Shown piece after piece: positions 54,780 through 64,000 of a DNA stretch of 64,000 nt. This DNA comes from Armigeres subalbatus (taxonomy: Eukaryota; Arthropoda; Insecta; Diptera; Culicidae). Position 1 is the first letter of the stretch; each line of letters starts with the position of its first letter. The stretch is taken from assembly GCF_024139115.2 (NCBI RefSeq), contig NC_085140.1, forward strand, positions 232,378,371 to 232,442,370, read 5' to 3'. Under the pieces are notes generated by a model. That model was not told the origin of the DNA and ran no database searches. It saw only the letters and a list, made by a program, of their open reading frames with translations. Position numbers and translations under genes: made by a program.

Positions 54780-55500
54780 TCTAGTTATTAAAATGTTTGA
54801 TAACCAGATAACAAAATTTGTAATCAATGTGTTGTTTTCCTCTGTTCGGGTATGGTCCATCCATGATAAAGTTTGTATTACAAAATGGCAGCAAAATAAA
54901 ATTTCCATTAAAAATTAGAAATTTTCCATAAACAATTAGAAAATGGCCAATAAAGAAATCAGGGTATGAGCAATAAATAAATATAAAATTTCCACAAATA
55001 AAACAAAATTTCCATAAACAATTAAGAATTTTCCACAAAACAAAAATAAATAAGCACTTTTAAAGCAAAAATAGCTATTATAAAAAAAGAATTTTCCATA
55101 AAGAAACGAAAATATTCCGCGAAAAAAATACAAAATTTCCATAAATAAATCAATATTAGCAATAAACAATTACAAAATTTTCCACAAAATAATTTTTTTT
55201 GATAAAAAATTAAAAAATGTTCGCAAAATAATCAATAAAGAGCAATAAAAAATAAAAAAAATTCCATACAAAAATACAAGAAAACAATAAAGTTGATGAA
55301 ATTTTACAAGAACTTTAAACGCTTTTAAAGAAGGGGTCATTTAAAAAAGCATGGAAAAAAGCACAGTTTGATTGCTTTTTTATATTTCTTTATGGAAATT
55401 TTCTTATTTTTTATTGCTCTTTATTGATCATTTTGTGGAAAAATTTTATTTTTTTATGGAAAAAATATATTTATTTTGTGGAAAATTTTGTAATATTTTA
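54780..55500. repeat. AT-rich inverted repeat of TTTTCCATAAA-type words
   Basis: Left side (about 54880-55290) repeats AAAATTTCCATAAACAATT and TTTTCCACAAAATAA many times. The right side (about 55385-55495) has the complements TTATGGAAATTTT and TTTTGTGGAAAAAT. The two halves can pair, forming a large imperfect hairpin around 55290-55380. Confidence 0.6.
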
Positions 55501-55504
55501 TAGC

Positions 55505-57651
55505 TCAGACAGAGAACAGATCAGACAGTATGTTGCTGAAATTTCTAATGCTGAATCTTCCATGGTGAAAGTAACCAAGCTAGTTCATAGGGGAAAAAAC
55601 GTCGAGGATCTATCGTTTGTGGCGGTTTGTAACACTGTTTCGAATGTAGTTGGTGATAGCTGGTACTGGCCTGATGGCATAACCGTGCGGGAGTTTGAAC
55701 CAAACTCAAAAAACGGCGCTATTGTGCGGCTCCCTGTCAGCTACCATTAATCAATTCCTGTTTGATTACAAAATACCATTTGCTTGCCGCCCACATCAAT
55801 CTTCCAAGTCTTTCAAACCGTTCTATTTCGTCAACTTTATGCTCCGAGAGGATCGCTCCACAACCAGGACGCAACAAATCACGAAGCACATTGGAAGCCC
55901 CGAAGCCCCCCATCGCAGTCGAGACTGTGCAGCCAGCGTACAACAGCCGTCCTGGTCCTGCGTTTGGGTGTGGTGAAAGGGTCTTCCAGCCTGTGCAAAC
56001 AGGCAAGTACCATCAAAATAAGTTCAATTCCCGCCCTGATGCCGTTTCCATCAGCAGCTCAAAACGATCACCGAACGTTTCCTCTATTCCGGGACGCATG
56101 CCTGTAAGCCTATTGGAAACTCCAGACCCTCTCGTTACAGTCGAGCCAATCCCGCCAGATGTGCCGCCAGCGTCCTGCAGTCGTCCCGGTCCTGTATACG
56201 ATGTAAGGGAAAGGGGTTTCCAAACTCCTCACGCAGGCAAGTATGCGCACTATAAGAGCGATTCGTTTGCCGTAAAATCAATCCCTTCCAGTAATAGCAA
56301 CAGTGACATTCCGAGCGATGTCATCGATGAATCCACAGCAATGTTTGCTCCAACATTCGAACCAATATTATTGAATGTACGCCCATCGCCAGCGATTAAG
56401 AATACTTCGGCATCTACTTCATCTATCCTAGTCTACTACCAAAATGTTGGAGGTATCAACTGTTCACTTGACGATTATAAGTTGGGAGTCAGTGATGCTA
56501 GCTACGACATCTACGCTTTCACCGAAACATGGCTCAACGATCATACCGAATCTTGTCAGCTCTTCGACAGCTCCTTTTCAGTGTATCGTCATGATCACTC
56601 ATCCTCAAATAGTAGGAAAAACTCTGGCGGGGGAGTATTACTTGCTGTTCGTTGATTTTGTGCCCTCCCGGATCTTTGGCAGTTGAACAGTTGTGGGTTG
56701 CAATCATTGCTAAAGGGCATACAATCTTTTTTTGCGTGATTTACACTCCGATAAATAACGATTCACTGATTGACACACATTTGGCGTCGCTAGAATGGAT
56801 CGTTACTCAAATAGGGCTTAACGACAGCATAGTTATTGTGGGTGACTTCAACCTCCGCGGGATTACCTGGCAGAGCGGCTCAAATGGTACTCTATGTTCG
56901 GACCCATCTCTTTCTTCTATGCCAATGGCATCTAGATGCCTTCTTGATGCATACTGTACTGCGGGACTCCAACAGCTCAATTCAACTTTAAACGATAATC
57001 ATCGAATCTGGATCTGTGCTTTGCTGCTAGATTTTTGTGGCAATTACGCTGTCATGCGGGCTCCGTTGGCATTAGTAAAAGACTGCAGGCATCACCCCCC
57101 TTTGCTTGTAAATTTGTACAGTGGGTCCCAAATTCAATTCAACGACACAACCGACAATATTTTCTATAATTTCCATAAGGCCGATTTTGAAAGTATGAAT
57201 GCTTTTCTTCGCGATGTAGATTGGACAGAAATACTCAACGACAACGATGCCAATCATGCTGCATCTTCGTTGTCCAACATCCTACTTTACGCCATTGAAC
57301 AGTTTGTGCCTAAAGTAATCCGTCGCGAACCAGCCCAACCTGAATGGTTGAATCCACAACTTAAGCGTCTAAAACGTTCCAAAAGAGCTGCTCTGAGAAG
57401 TCATAGCAAATACCGCACCGATGCAACTAGAATTGCTTACGCTGAAGCCAACCAACAATATTCCAGACTCAACGAGCATCTGTTCTCCATCCATCAAGCT
57501 CAAATTCAAGTCGTCTTAAGTCGGATCCACGCGGCTTCTGGCAATACGTGAATAATCAACGACACGAGTCTGGTCTGCCGTCCACAATGACCAACGGCAA
57601 TGCAGAAGCAAGTACTGTGAAGGAAATCGCCAAATTGTTTCACACTAAGGG
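55505..57651 (+). pseudogene. CR1-like retrotransposon fragment (ORF1 end and APE)
   Basis: First piece, about 55505-55750: NVEDLSFVAVCNTVSN, DSWYWPDGITVREF (end of an ORF1-like product). Second, 55762-56655: a Pro/Ser-rich stretch and the APE start LVYYQNVGGINCSLDDYKLG, YAFTETWLNDH, SGGGVLLAV. After a frameshift near 56653: LWVAII, FCVIYTPINND, IVIVGDFNLRGITW, and a pre-RT linker with EWLNPQLKRLKRSKR; after another near 57520: GFWQYVNNQRH. The YYQNVGG start and the TETWL, GGGVLLAV and GDFN order resemble CR1/T1/Q elements of mosquitoes. The RT half is missing and the fragment stops at about 57651. Confidence 0.7.
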
Positions 57652-57659
57652 TATGCGAT

Positions 57660-57835
57660 AACACAATTTTTCCTGACGAAACGAAACGAAACGAAATTAG
57701 AAATGCAACTGTTGGATCGGAACGAAACGAAACGAAATTCAAATTTTCTTCCGGAATTTCGAAACGAAACGAAATCCGGGTCCATTTGATTCGAAATTTT
57801 ACGAAACGAAACGAAATTTAATTTTTTTTTTCGCG
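57660..57835. repeat. (CGAAA)n-like minisatellite
   Basis: CGAAACGAAACGAAA blocks separated by 20-30 bp of other sequence. On the minus strand this reads as repeated FVSFR, which I treat as a by-product of the repeat. Confidence 0.7.
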
Positions 57836-58050
57836 AAATTTTTATTAAATAGTTTTTTTTTTGCGTTTTCTCTAAAATAAAATTTTGATGCGACAACATT
57901 AAAAAAATCGGAAAATTATAAGGATATTCAAAACATTTTTCAACAAATCGGAGGAGGTTTTTTTTTTCATTTTAATATTTATCTTTTTTATCCCCTCCCC
58001 CTTGACCTTTCCGGCATCAGTAGGACATAATTTTTATTAAATGTAACGGC

Positions 58051-58175
58051 CTTAAGCCCCAAACGCAATACAACGGAACGGCGACGGAAACGGAAAATTT
58101 GACAGTTAGCCCATATATTTTCTGTCAAATTTGCCGTTTCCGTCGCCGTTCCGTTATATTGCGTTTGGGGCTTTA
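58051..58175. mobile_element. Hairpin MITE with ~52-bp arms
   Basis: Left arm AAGCCCCAAACGCAATACAA...GGCGACGGAAACGG...TTTGACAG, right arm its complement ending TTGCGTTTGGGGCTT, with a loop of about 16 bp (TTAGCCCATATATTTT). Only a few mismatches. No TSD established. Confidence 0.75.
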
Positions 58176-58557
58176 GAGTAAAATCAGCAGTTATTCAAAT
58201 TGTTCGGGGCTGTCAGTTGAAATATGAATCTGAAACAATGATTTTCCCAGCAGCTGTTCTAGATTCATTTTTTATGAGTTAACTGTCAAAAAAATAAAAC
58301 TAGTATAACGCTCAGCTCTATTTTCTGCAGATTTGAACCACGAATGAATCACGAGATTCAAATATTTTTCAATTGTTTTGGTGTATGAATGCGTCATTTT
58401 ATCCACGGATCAATCCACTTTGCAATTACGGAGCCTTTCTGGGCCGCAACATAATTATTTCATTAAATTGAAAATTTTAAAAACATGAATAGACATGACT
58501 GCTGAGGAAACGAGCGAGTCTGTTCTATTTTGCTCCAGATTCAAACTAGAATAGTGG
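58176..58557. other. No gene recognised
   Basis: Unrecognised sequence preceding the 3' end of the Jockey element. Confidence 0.4.
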
Positions 58558-58803
58558 TCTAGTAGTAGTAGTAAAATTCTTCTTTATTTAATCATTTTCT
58601 GTTCTACAATTATTATTTTTCTACATGTACAGTGCTCGGCCGGCTTGGCCCTCCAACTTCAATTTTAAATTTTTATGTTTACATTGTTATTTAAGTGTTA
58701 ATATGATATATCATGACGGCCTCTAGGAGGCGCTGGTGTGCTTTTTTAAATTTTATAACCTAACTACTATGTACACTAATATTTACAATAAAAATTTGAT
58801 AAC

Positions 58804-61455
58804 CTAGATTGGAACTAGCGCCCTAATTGGAGCCTGATCCGAATGCAAGCAACGGACCCTAAACTTTTCTTTACACTCACCAAAGCGTTCATGTAAGGTT
58901 TTTATTCCGGCCAGACGGTGGACCTCGGATGTTCTTGTCCTGGGAGGGGTGTTGAGGATCATCCTCAGGAATTTGTTTTGGACCCGTTGAAGTTTGAGGT
59001 GGTGGGTTTTAGCGCAGCTCTCCCAGACCGGCATGCCATATTCGATCACAGGGAGGATGATTTGCTTGTAGACAGCAAGCTTATTTTTCAAGGACAATGA
59101 CGACCGGCGGTTGATCAAAGGGTACAGTAGTTTCAACAAGACGTTACACTTTGTCACCGTTTTGTCAACCTGTTGCCTGAAAATAAGCTTGCTGTCGAGG
59201 GTCAAGCCAAGGTAGCCGGCCTCATTGGCCCATTCCACAGTCGTGCCATTGAGGATGATTTTACAGTCCCCAGGCGGAACAAGTTTAGGGGATTTGGAGT
59301 GGGGGAAAATGATGACCTGGGTCTTCGCCGCGTTGATACAGATCTTCCAGCTGGTGAGGTACTCTGTCAGGGCATCCAAGCCTCGTTGGAGTTTTGCCAC
59401 TAGCGCTCTGATCACTCTACCGTTGTAGACGATGGATGTGTCATCTGCGAACAGAGACAGAATGCCGCCTTCTGGAGGTTCTGGCATGTCGGAGGTGAAC
59501 AGATTGAAAAGCAGGGGCCCGAGGATACTGCCCTGGGGAACGCCTGCGACGATGTTGTGCGCATTGGAACTCGCTCCGCTGATTGAGACCCGGAATGTCC
59601 TTGCCGACAGGTAATTGTTGATGATTTTCACCAGGTAGCTGGGAAGATTGTAGCGTTGTAGTTTGTTCACCAGGCCATCATGCCATACATTGTCAAATGC
59701 CTTCTCGACATCGAGTAAGGCCATGGCGGATGTTTTCGAGACAAACTTGTTCCGTCTGAGGACGTTGGTAACTCGGGTCAGTTGGTGTACAGTTGACCGA
59801 CCGCGTCGGAAACCAAACTGTTCCTCGAGCAAGATGTTGAGATTTTCGGCAGACTCAAGTAACCGATGATGAATAGCTTTTTCGAATAGCTTGGATAACC
59901 CTGAGAGAAGGCTGATGGGTCGATAACTTTTGGGGAGGAAGGATCCTTCCCAGGCTTCCGGATGGGGATGACTTTCGCTGACTTCCAGGACGATGGGAAG
60001 TAGCTAAGCCGGAGACACTGATTAAAGATCAGCGAGAGGTGCTCAAAGAACGGAGCACTCATGTGTTTGAGCTCGAGATTCAGGATGCTGTCGAAGCCTG
60101 GGGCCTTCATGTTCTTCGACGATTTGATATAGGCCGTCAATTCGTCAGCTGAGATCTCCAACTCCTCCGAGAAGTCGCTGGGAATCAAATGGATGTTGTT
60201 AGCATGCTCGTTGACGGCTGCTTCGTGTGGACTGACGATGTTCTGCCCAAGATTGTGTGAGCTGACGAAGTGACGACCTATTTCAGCGACCTTCTCTGCA
60301 GTAGTTATCAAGCGATCCTTAGAGCCATTATTGTCTAGTGGGATCAAAGGTGGAATGGGCCGAGGCTTGGATTTTAGAATTTTGGTCATTTTCCAGAACG
60401 GCTTAGCATAATCTGGGAGAGTGCGGATCTTATTCGAGAAGTCGTTATTTTTGAGGTCCACCATTCTGGCCTTGATAATTTTGTGATTCGATTGCAGCGT
60501 GCCTTAAGCTCAGGCAGTCCAGTACGCTGAAACTGCCTGCGAGTGACATTCCGCAATCGAATCAAATCTTTGGTGAGTGTATCGATGTTTAAGGAGTTGC
60601 TTACCTGCCGAGCCGTCGGTACGTGTTGCTCTCGGGCCGCCGTGATCGCCTCCTCGATAGCGCACAGCTGGCGGTCGATACTTTCCGGCGTCTCCGGACG
60701 CACCTCGTAGTCGACGGTGTTATCGACGCACTGCTGGAAACGCTGCCAGTTCACTCGGTGGTAGTTCCGCCGTAACTGCTGGTGCCGATTGACCGAGGAG
60801 CCTAGTTCCGCCACCACCGGATAGTGATCCGAACTGAGCTCCTGGTATACAACCGGCTGCGAGACGTGGTCACTCAGGTTTGTTACGTAGAGGTCGAGCG
60901 TTGCGTGGGCACCGGACCGACTCAGCCGAGTGGGGGAATCCGGGCTCAGGATCGTGTAGTGGCCTTCCTCCATGTCGTTGCTCCAGATGGTGCCGTTTCG
61001 ATTGCCGCGACTGTTGCCCCAGGCTTGATGATTGGCATTCAAGTCGCCGGCAATGATATACTGGCCTTGCCTCCGCGTCAGCTTGACGATGTCCCTCCGA
61101 AGGGCAGCCGATGATCCATCGCCGGCTTTGGCTTGCGTTGGACAGTACGCCGCGATGAGCGCGATTGTGCCGACCGAAGTGGTGATTTCGACACCGATGG
61201 CCTCGATGACACTGAGCTGGAAGCTTGGAAGCAGACGACAGTTGATGTTGTAGCGAAGAGCGATGGCCACACCACCCCCCTGTTCGGCCAGTCGAGTCGC
61301 ACGATGTGAATGTCGACGTTAACCTTCGGTTTTAGGTGCTTTTCGGTGATGAACGCCACGTCTATTTCCTTCTCCTCAAGGGAACCCTTCAGCTCGATTG
61401 TTTTGCTCTTGAGCGAGCAAGCGTTCCAGTTGACCAGGCCCACCCTAGCAGCCAT
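58804..61455 (-). pseudogene. Jockey-clade ORF2 (APE-RT), three frameshifts
   Basis: The ATG at 61455 (MAARVGLVNWNACSL) starts APE: DVAFITEKHLK, then after a frameshift IIAGDLNANHQAWG, HATLDLYV and SSDHYPVV. RT: FWKMTKIL, MKAPGFDSI, YRPISLLSGLSKLFE, FGFRRGRSTVHQL, LLDVEKAFDNVWHDGL, VPQGSILGPLLFNLF and LFADDTSIVY (about 59425-59455). The C-terminus is VIEYGMPVWESCAKTH. The frame is lost by single-base deletions near 61275 (G-run, next to GGVAIAL), 60478 and 59925. No RNase H, as expected for Jockey. About 880 codons in total if the frames are counted together, a normal length. Not functional as it stands. Confidence 0.9.
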
Positions 61456-61743
61456 TTTCAATGATGAACATGCCAAGTGTGAAGACCTGGTCGAATCGGG
61501 TTTTGCAGACTCGCAGTCGGGCAGCAGGGACAGCAGGGACAGCATGGACCATGTCCAAGGGCTTGACGACCCCTCCCCAGCTGTCTGCGAGTCAGGGAGA
61601 ACTGCCTAGGGCGTGGTGGGATTTAGCAGTGGGCTCTGCTAAAATCCCTCCCAAAAAACCACAAGTGCCCGTAAGCGGACTCTATCAAAGCGACTGTGTG
61701 CCGCTTCAAAAGCACAAGCCCAGGGAGTGCCAATTGGCATGTG

Positions 61744-62800
61744 GAGTGTCCCTACTTCGGTAGGGTAGTGCGTGAGCTGCTTCGGCAGGGAGTGAGTGAT
61801 CTGTTTGTGCTGAGGCAGGAGTGTCATAGCGCGTCACCGCTATTGTCACCTCGAAACGCAACAGAAGTCTGAGTATGGACTGCACATGCTAAGGTAAGAG
61901 TGTCGTAGCGTAGTATCGTTGATTGGTCCCTACATACCGCTATCGACACCTCGAGGCATGGCAGTAGAGTGTTAGAGTGAGTTGGGGAGTGTCCCTACTT
62001 CGGTAGGGTAGCGCGTGAGCTGCTTCGGCAGGGAGTGAGTGATCTGGTTGTGCTGAGGCAGGAGTGTCATAGCGTGTCGCCGCTATTGTCACCTCGAAGC
62101 GCAGCAGAAGTCTGAGTATGGACTGCACATGCTGAGGTGGGAGTCGAGGTATCCCATCGACACCTCGAGGCATTGCAGTGGAGTGTTAGAGTGAGCACCC
62201 GAAAAAGGGTCACATGGAGCGAATGGTCTTTGGAGAAGCTGCTTCAGCGGCAGGGTAGCAGTGGGTTGTACCCACACACCTACAGTTGTGCACATGTGGT
62301 GCATGGGGAGTGTCCCTGCTTCGGCAGGGTAGCGTGTGGTCTGCTTCGGCAGTGGTGTGATTGATCTGCTCGTGCTGAGGCAGGAGTGTCGTAGCGTAAT
62401 ATCTGTAGGCCCAGGCAGTTACCGCTATCGACACCTCGAAGCGCAGCAGAAGTCTGAGTATGGACTGCACATGCTGAGGTAGGAGTCGAGGTACCTTCTC
62501 GACACCTCGAGGCATGGCAGTGGAGTGTTAGAGTGAGCACCCGAAAAGGGTCACATGGAGCGAATGGTCTTTGGAGAAGCTGCTTCGGCGGCAGGGTAGC
62601 AGTGGGTTGTACCCACACCTACAGTTGTGCACATGTGGTGCATGGGGAGTGTCCCTGCTTCGGCAGGGTAGCGTGTGGTCTGCTTCGGCAGTGGTGTGAT
62701 TGATCTGCTCGTGCTGAGGCAGGAGTGTCGTAGCGCAATATCTGTAGGCCCAGGCAGTTACCGCTATTGACACCTCGAGGCATGGCAGCGGAGCGTCCGG
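61744..62800 (+). repeat. Tandem repeats in composite element 2
   Basis: GGAGTGTCCCT(A/G)CTTCGG begins units near 61744, 61987, 62305 and 62645; the last two start about 339 bp apart and are nearly identical. Within units, ACACCTCGAGGCATGGCAGT and AGTATGGACTGCACATGCT recur. Confidence 0.85.
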
Positions 62801-62889
62801 GAGAGCATCCAAGTAAGACTCAAATGGAGTGAATGGTGTGCGAGCACCCAAGTCAGTCTCGCGTGGGACGAGTGCCTGTGTAAGCGATA

Positions 62890-63108
62890 ATGAGCGAGTA
62901 CGCTTAGTACTGCCGTCCCCCCAGAAGTAGTACTGCGAGTTAGTTCCTGGGGGAAACGATGGTGGAGCCCAAGGGAGTTTAGTCGGTATTACCGGTATGG
63001 TCGAGTCCGACACTCCAGTACACTTCCGTGTGGTAGTTTGGCAACTACAATGCACGTGTACTGGGTTAGTGTGTAAATGCATTCTCCCTTGTAAAAAAAA
63101 AAAAAAAG
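62890..63108 (+). repeat. LINE-type 3' tail with poly(A), second copy
   Basis: Nearly the same as 24327-24540: CCAGAAGTAGTACTG, TTTAGTCGGTATTACCGG, CACTCCAGTACACTTCCGTG and GTAAATGCATTCTCC, then A15. Confidence 0.85.
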
Positions 63109-64000
63109 CCGCTTGTCGGGTGGCGAGCTGCGCGAAAATCGGCATCAGTTGCTCCGGAGTGTACAGCGGGGCAGATTCTTCCGGTGGGACGGCTTCGTTC
63201 TCCGACTGCCGACGGAACCCAGGAGGAGGAAGCGGGGGCCATTCGCTGGTGGATGGTGCCGACGATGCTGGAGCTTGGACCGATGCAGCTGCCGCTGCCA
63301 GTCGCTTGTGCGGCTGTAGCGGTGGGAGTATTGGAATCACACGACGGGGAGCCGGGATAGCTGGAAAGTTCACCTCGTTGATTACAGGAACACGGTTCTT
63401 CTTCGGAATGGTCCTGGTGGAAGCCTTCTTCCGGATTTCCAGGAACTCGGCTCGCTTTAGGCAGCCCTTTGTGGTGGCCCGATGTTTGTCGCCACAGTTG
63501 GCGCACTTGGGATCGGCCACCTCCATTTTGTCGCACTCGTCAGTCGGATGGGGTTCGCCACACTTGTTGCAGCGCGGCTTCATGCGGCAGTTCCTGGTGC
63601 CGTGCCCGAAATTGAAGCAGTTGGTGCATTGCGTGACATCGCGGTGCACTGGCCGATATCGCTCCCAGTCAACGACGGTGTAATTTATAACGCCAACCAG
63701 CTTCAGGTCCTTCCAGGTAGTGGAGCCGTGCTCCAGATGGATCAGGTAAAGCTGGTTGCGATATTTCCTCGCCTTGTCGAGCGATCTTGTGGACGGCTAC
63801 TGGCTTCAGTCCGCAACTTTCAAGCTCTGCTTGGAGCTCTTCCTCCTTCATGTCGTGAAGTCCTCGCAGCAAAGCCTTGAGCGGCTTCGTGCCGGGGTGG
63901 TCATGAGTGTAGTACTCATATTTGTGGACCTCGAGGAACTCCACGACGGATTGATGATGGTCCCTGTTGGCCGGCATCACTTTCACGCCCTCGCTGCAGA
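63109..64000 (-). pseudogene. Jockey-clade ORF1 (Gag), frameshifted and cut by composite 2
   Basis: Enters from the window edge (EGVKVMPANRDHH). An N-terminal PRE-type segment (VHKYEYYTHDHPGTKPLKAL, LRGLHDMKEEEL) is followed by a frameshift near 63765-63790. Three zinc knuckles then lie at CTNCFNFGHGTRNC, CNKCGEPHPTDEC and CANCGDKHRATTKGC, and a Pro/Ala-rich tail ends at MPIFAQLATRQA, where the composite element begins. The protein would bind element RNA. Its C-terminus and the ORF1/ORF2 junction are displaced beyond the insertion. Confidence 0.88.

Larger units (their letters stand above)
61513..63108 (+). mobile_element. Composite poly(A)-tailed retroelement 2, inserted in Jockey
   Basis: A non-coding 1.6-kb element. 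Its 5' part (61513-61720) is homologous to the leader of the RTE-like elements (ATGTCCAAGGGCTTGACGAC, CTGCCTAGGGCGTGGTGG, GCGACTGTGTGCCGCTTC, AGCACAAGCCCAG). The middle is a set of tandem repeats. The 3' part is the tail also found at 24327-24540, ending in about 15 A residues. It lies in opposite orientation to the Jockey element. A clear TSD was not found; both flanks share only GTCGGG nearby. It may be mobilised in trans by a LINE with the same tail. Confidence 0.7.
58558..64000 (-). mobile_element. Jockey-clade non-LTR retrotransposon, split and running off the window
   Basis: Minus orientation: ORF1 enters from the window edge, and ORF2 runs from 61455 to 58804. The 3' UTR (58803-58558) contains AAATAAAG and ends in a short (TAC)n tract (plus strand TAGTAGTAGTAGTA at about 58564-58577). 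The RT motif VPQGSILGPLLFN with LFADDT and the Gag with three zinc knuckles are Jockey-clade features. The plus-strand composite element at 61513-63108 separates ORF1 from ORF2. The 5' end is outside the window. Confidence 0.85.

Noticed and set aside
57645..57899. Minus-strand frame with repeated FVSFR
   Set aside because: Direct translation of a (CGAAA)n minisatellite.
61513..63108. C-terminal extension of the Jockey Gag reading into this segment
   Set aside because: The frame passes through the complement of a poly(A) tract (a Phe run) into a plus-strand element, so the continued frame is an insertion artefact.

Overview
The window is eukaryotic, repeat-dominated DNA, most likely intergenic or deep intronic sequence from a culicine mosquito (Aedes-type). 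This is inferred from three copies of a tRNA-derived SINE that I recognise as Feilai-like, from several non-LTR retrotransposon clades typical of mosquitoes (RTE-like, I, Jockey, CR1-like), and from dense MITEs and satellites. I see no convincing host protein-coding exon and no bacterial features. The protein-like signals are endonuclease (APE), reverse transcriptase (RT), RNase H and Gag segments of retroelements, nearly all broken; one RTE-like ORF (39736-42777, minus) is fully open.

Layout. 1-8.5 kb: a SINE with a target-site duplication (TSD), a TIR element (MITE-A), and a nested foldback element (4916-7246) holding a TTAA-type palindromic element and an element of a family I call 'H'. 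8.5-16 kb: a second MITE-A copy split by RTE-like copy A (minus), then RTE-like copy B (plus), the two lying head to head. 16-20.7 kb: little recognisable, apart from a tRNA-like sequence and one short H copy. 20.7-25.2 kb: a TA-flanked MITE, two RTE fragments nested in opposite orientation, a truncated SINE, a poly(A)-tailed composite retroelement and a small TAA-flanked MITE. 25.2-29.3 kb: a GGCCGAA-rich cluster, then unrecognised DNA. 29.3-38 kb: a ~167-bp satellite array interleaved with H-family 3' modules and (GT)n tracts. 38-47.6 kb: a four-level nest, with an RTE-like element inside an I-clade element inside a TA-flanked MITE inside a satellite unit. 47.8-51.5 kb: a hAT-like element with a 5-bp TSD that splits another H module and itself carries a large foldback. 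51.5-58.5 kb: more H family, a SINE, an RTE endonuclease remnant and a CR1-like fragment. 58.6-64 kb: a Jockey-clade element (minus, running off the window) interrupted by a second poly(A)-tailed composite element (plus).

The most interesting signal is family H. Copies share a 5' end (CCCNGATTAATCCACCTA, then a 12-nt motif) and a 3' end (a CTCAG...CTGAG palindrome, a TATA-like stretch and a terminal hairpin), but carry exchangeable cores: a 167-bp satellite, a different ~180-bp satellite, or a short conserved ORF. The 12-nt 5' motif is an exact reverse complement of the distal arm of the 3' hairpin. In a variant copy both have changed together and still pair. One copy sits in an arm of an inverted repeat whose other arm supplies the empty site, showing insertion into an A-run with no TSD. 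This is the layout of Helentron-derived non-autonomous (HINE/DINE-1-like) elements.

Much of the window can be dated relatively by nesting. The intact RTE-like copy C is among the youngest insertions; copies A and B have accumulated frameshifts or stops.
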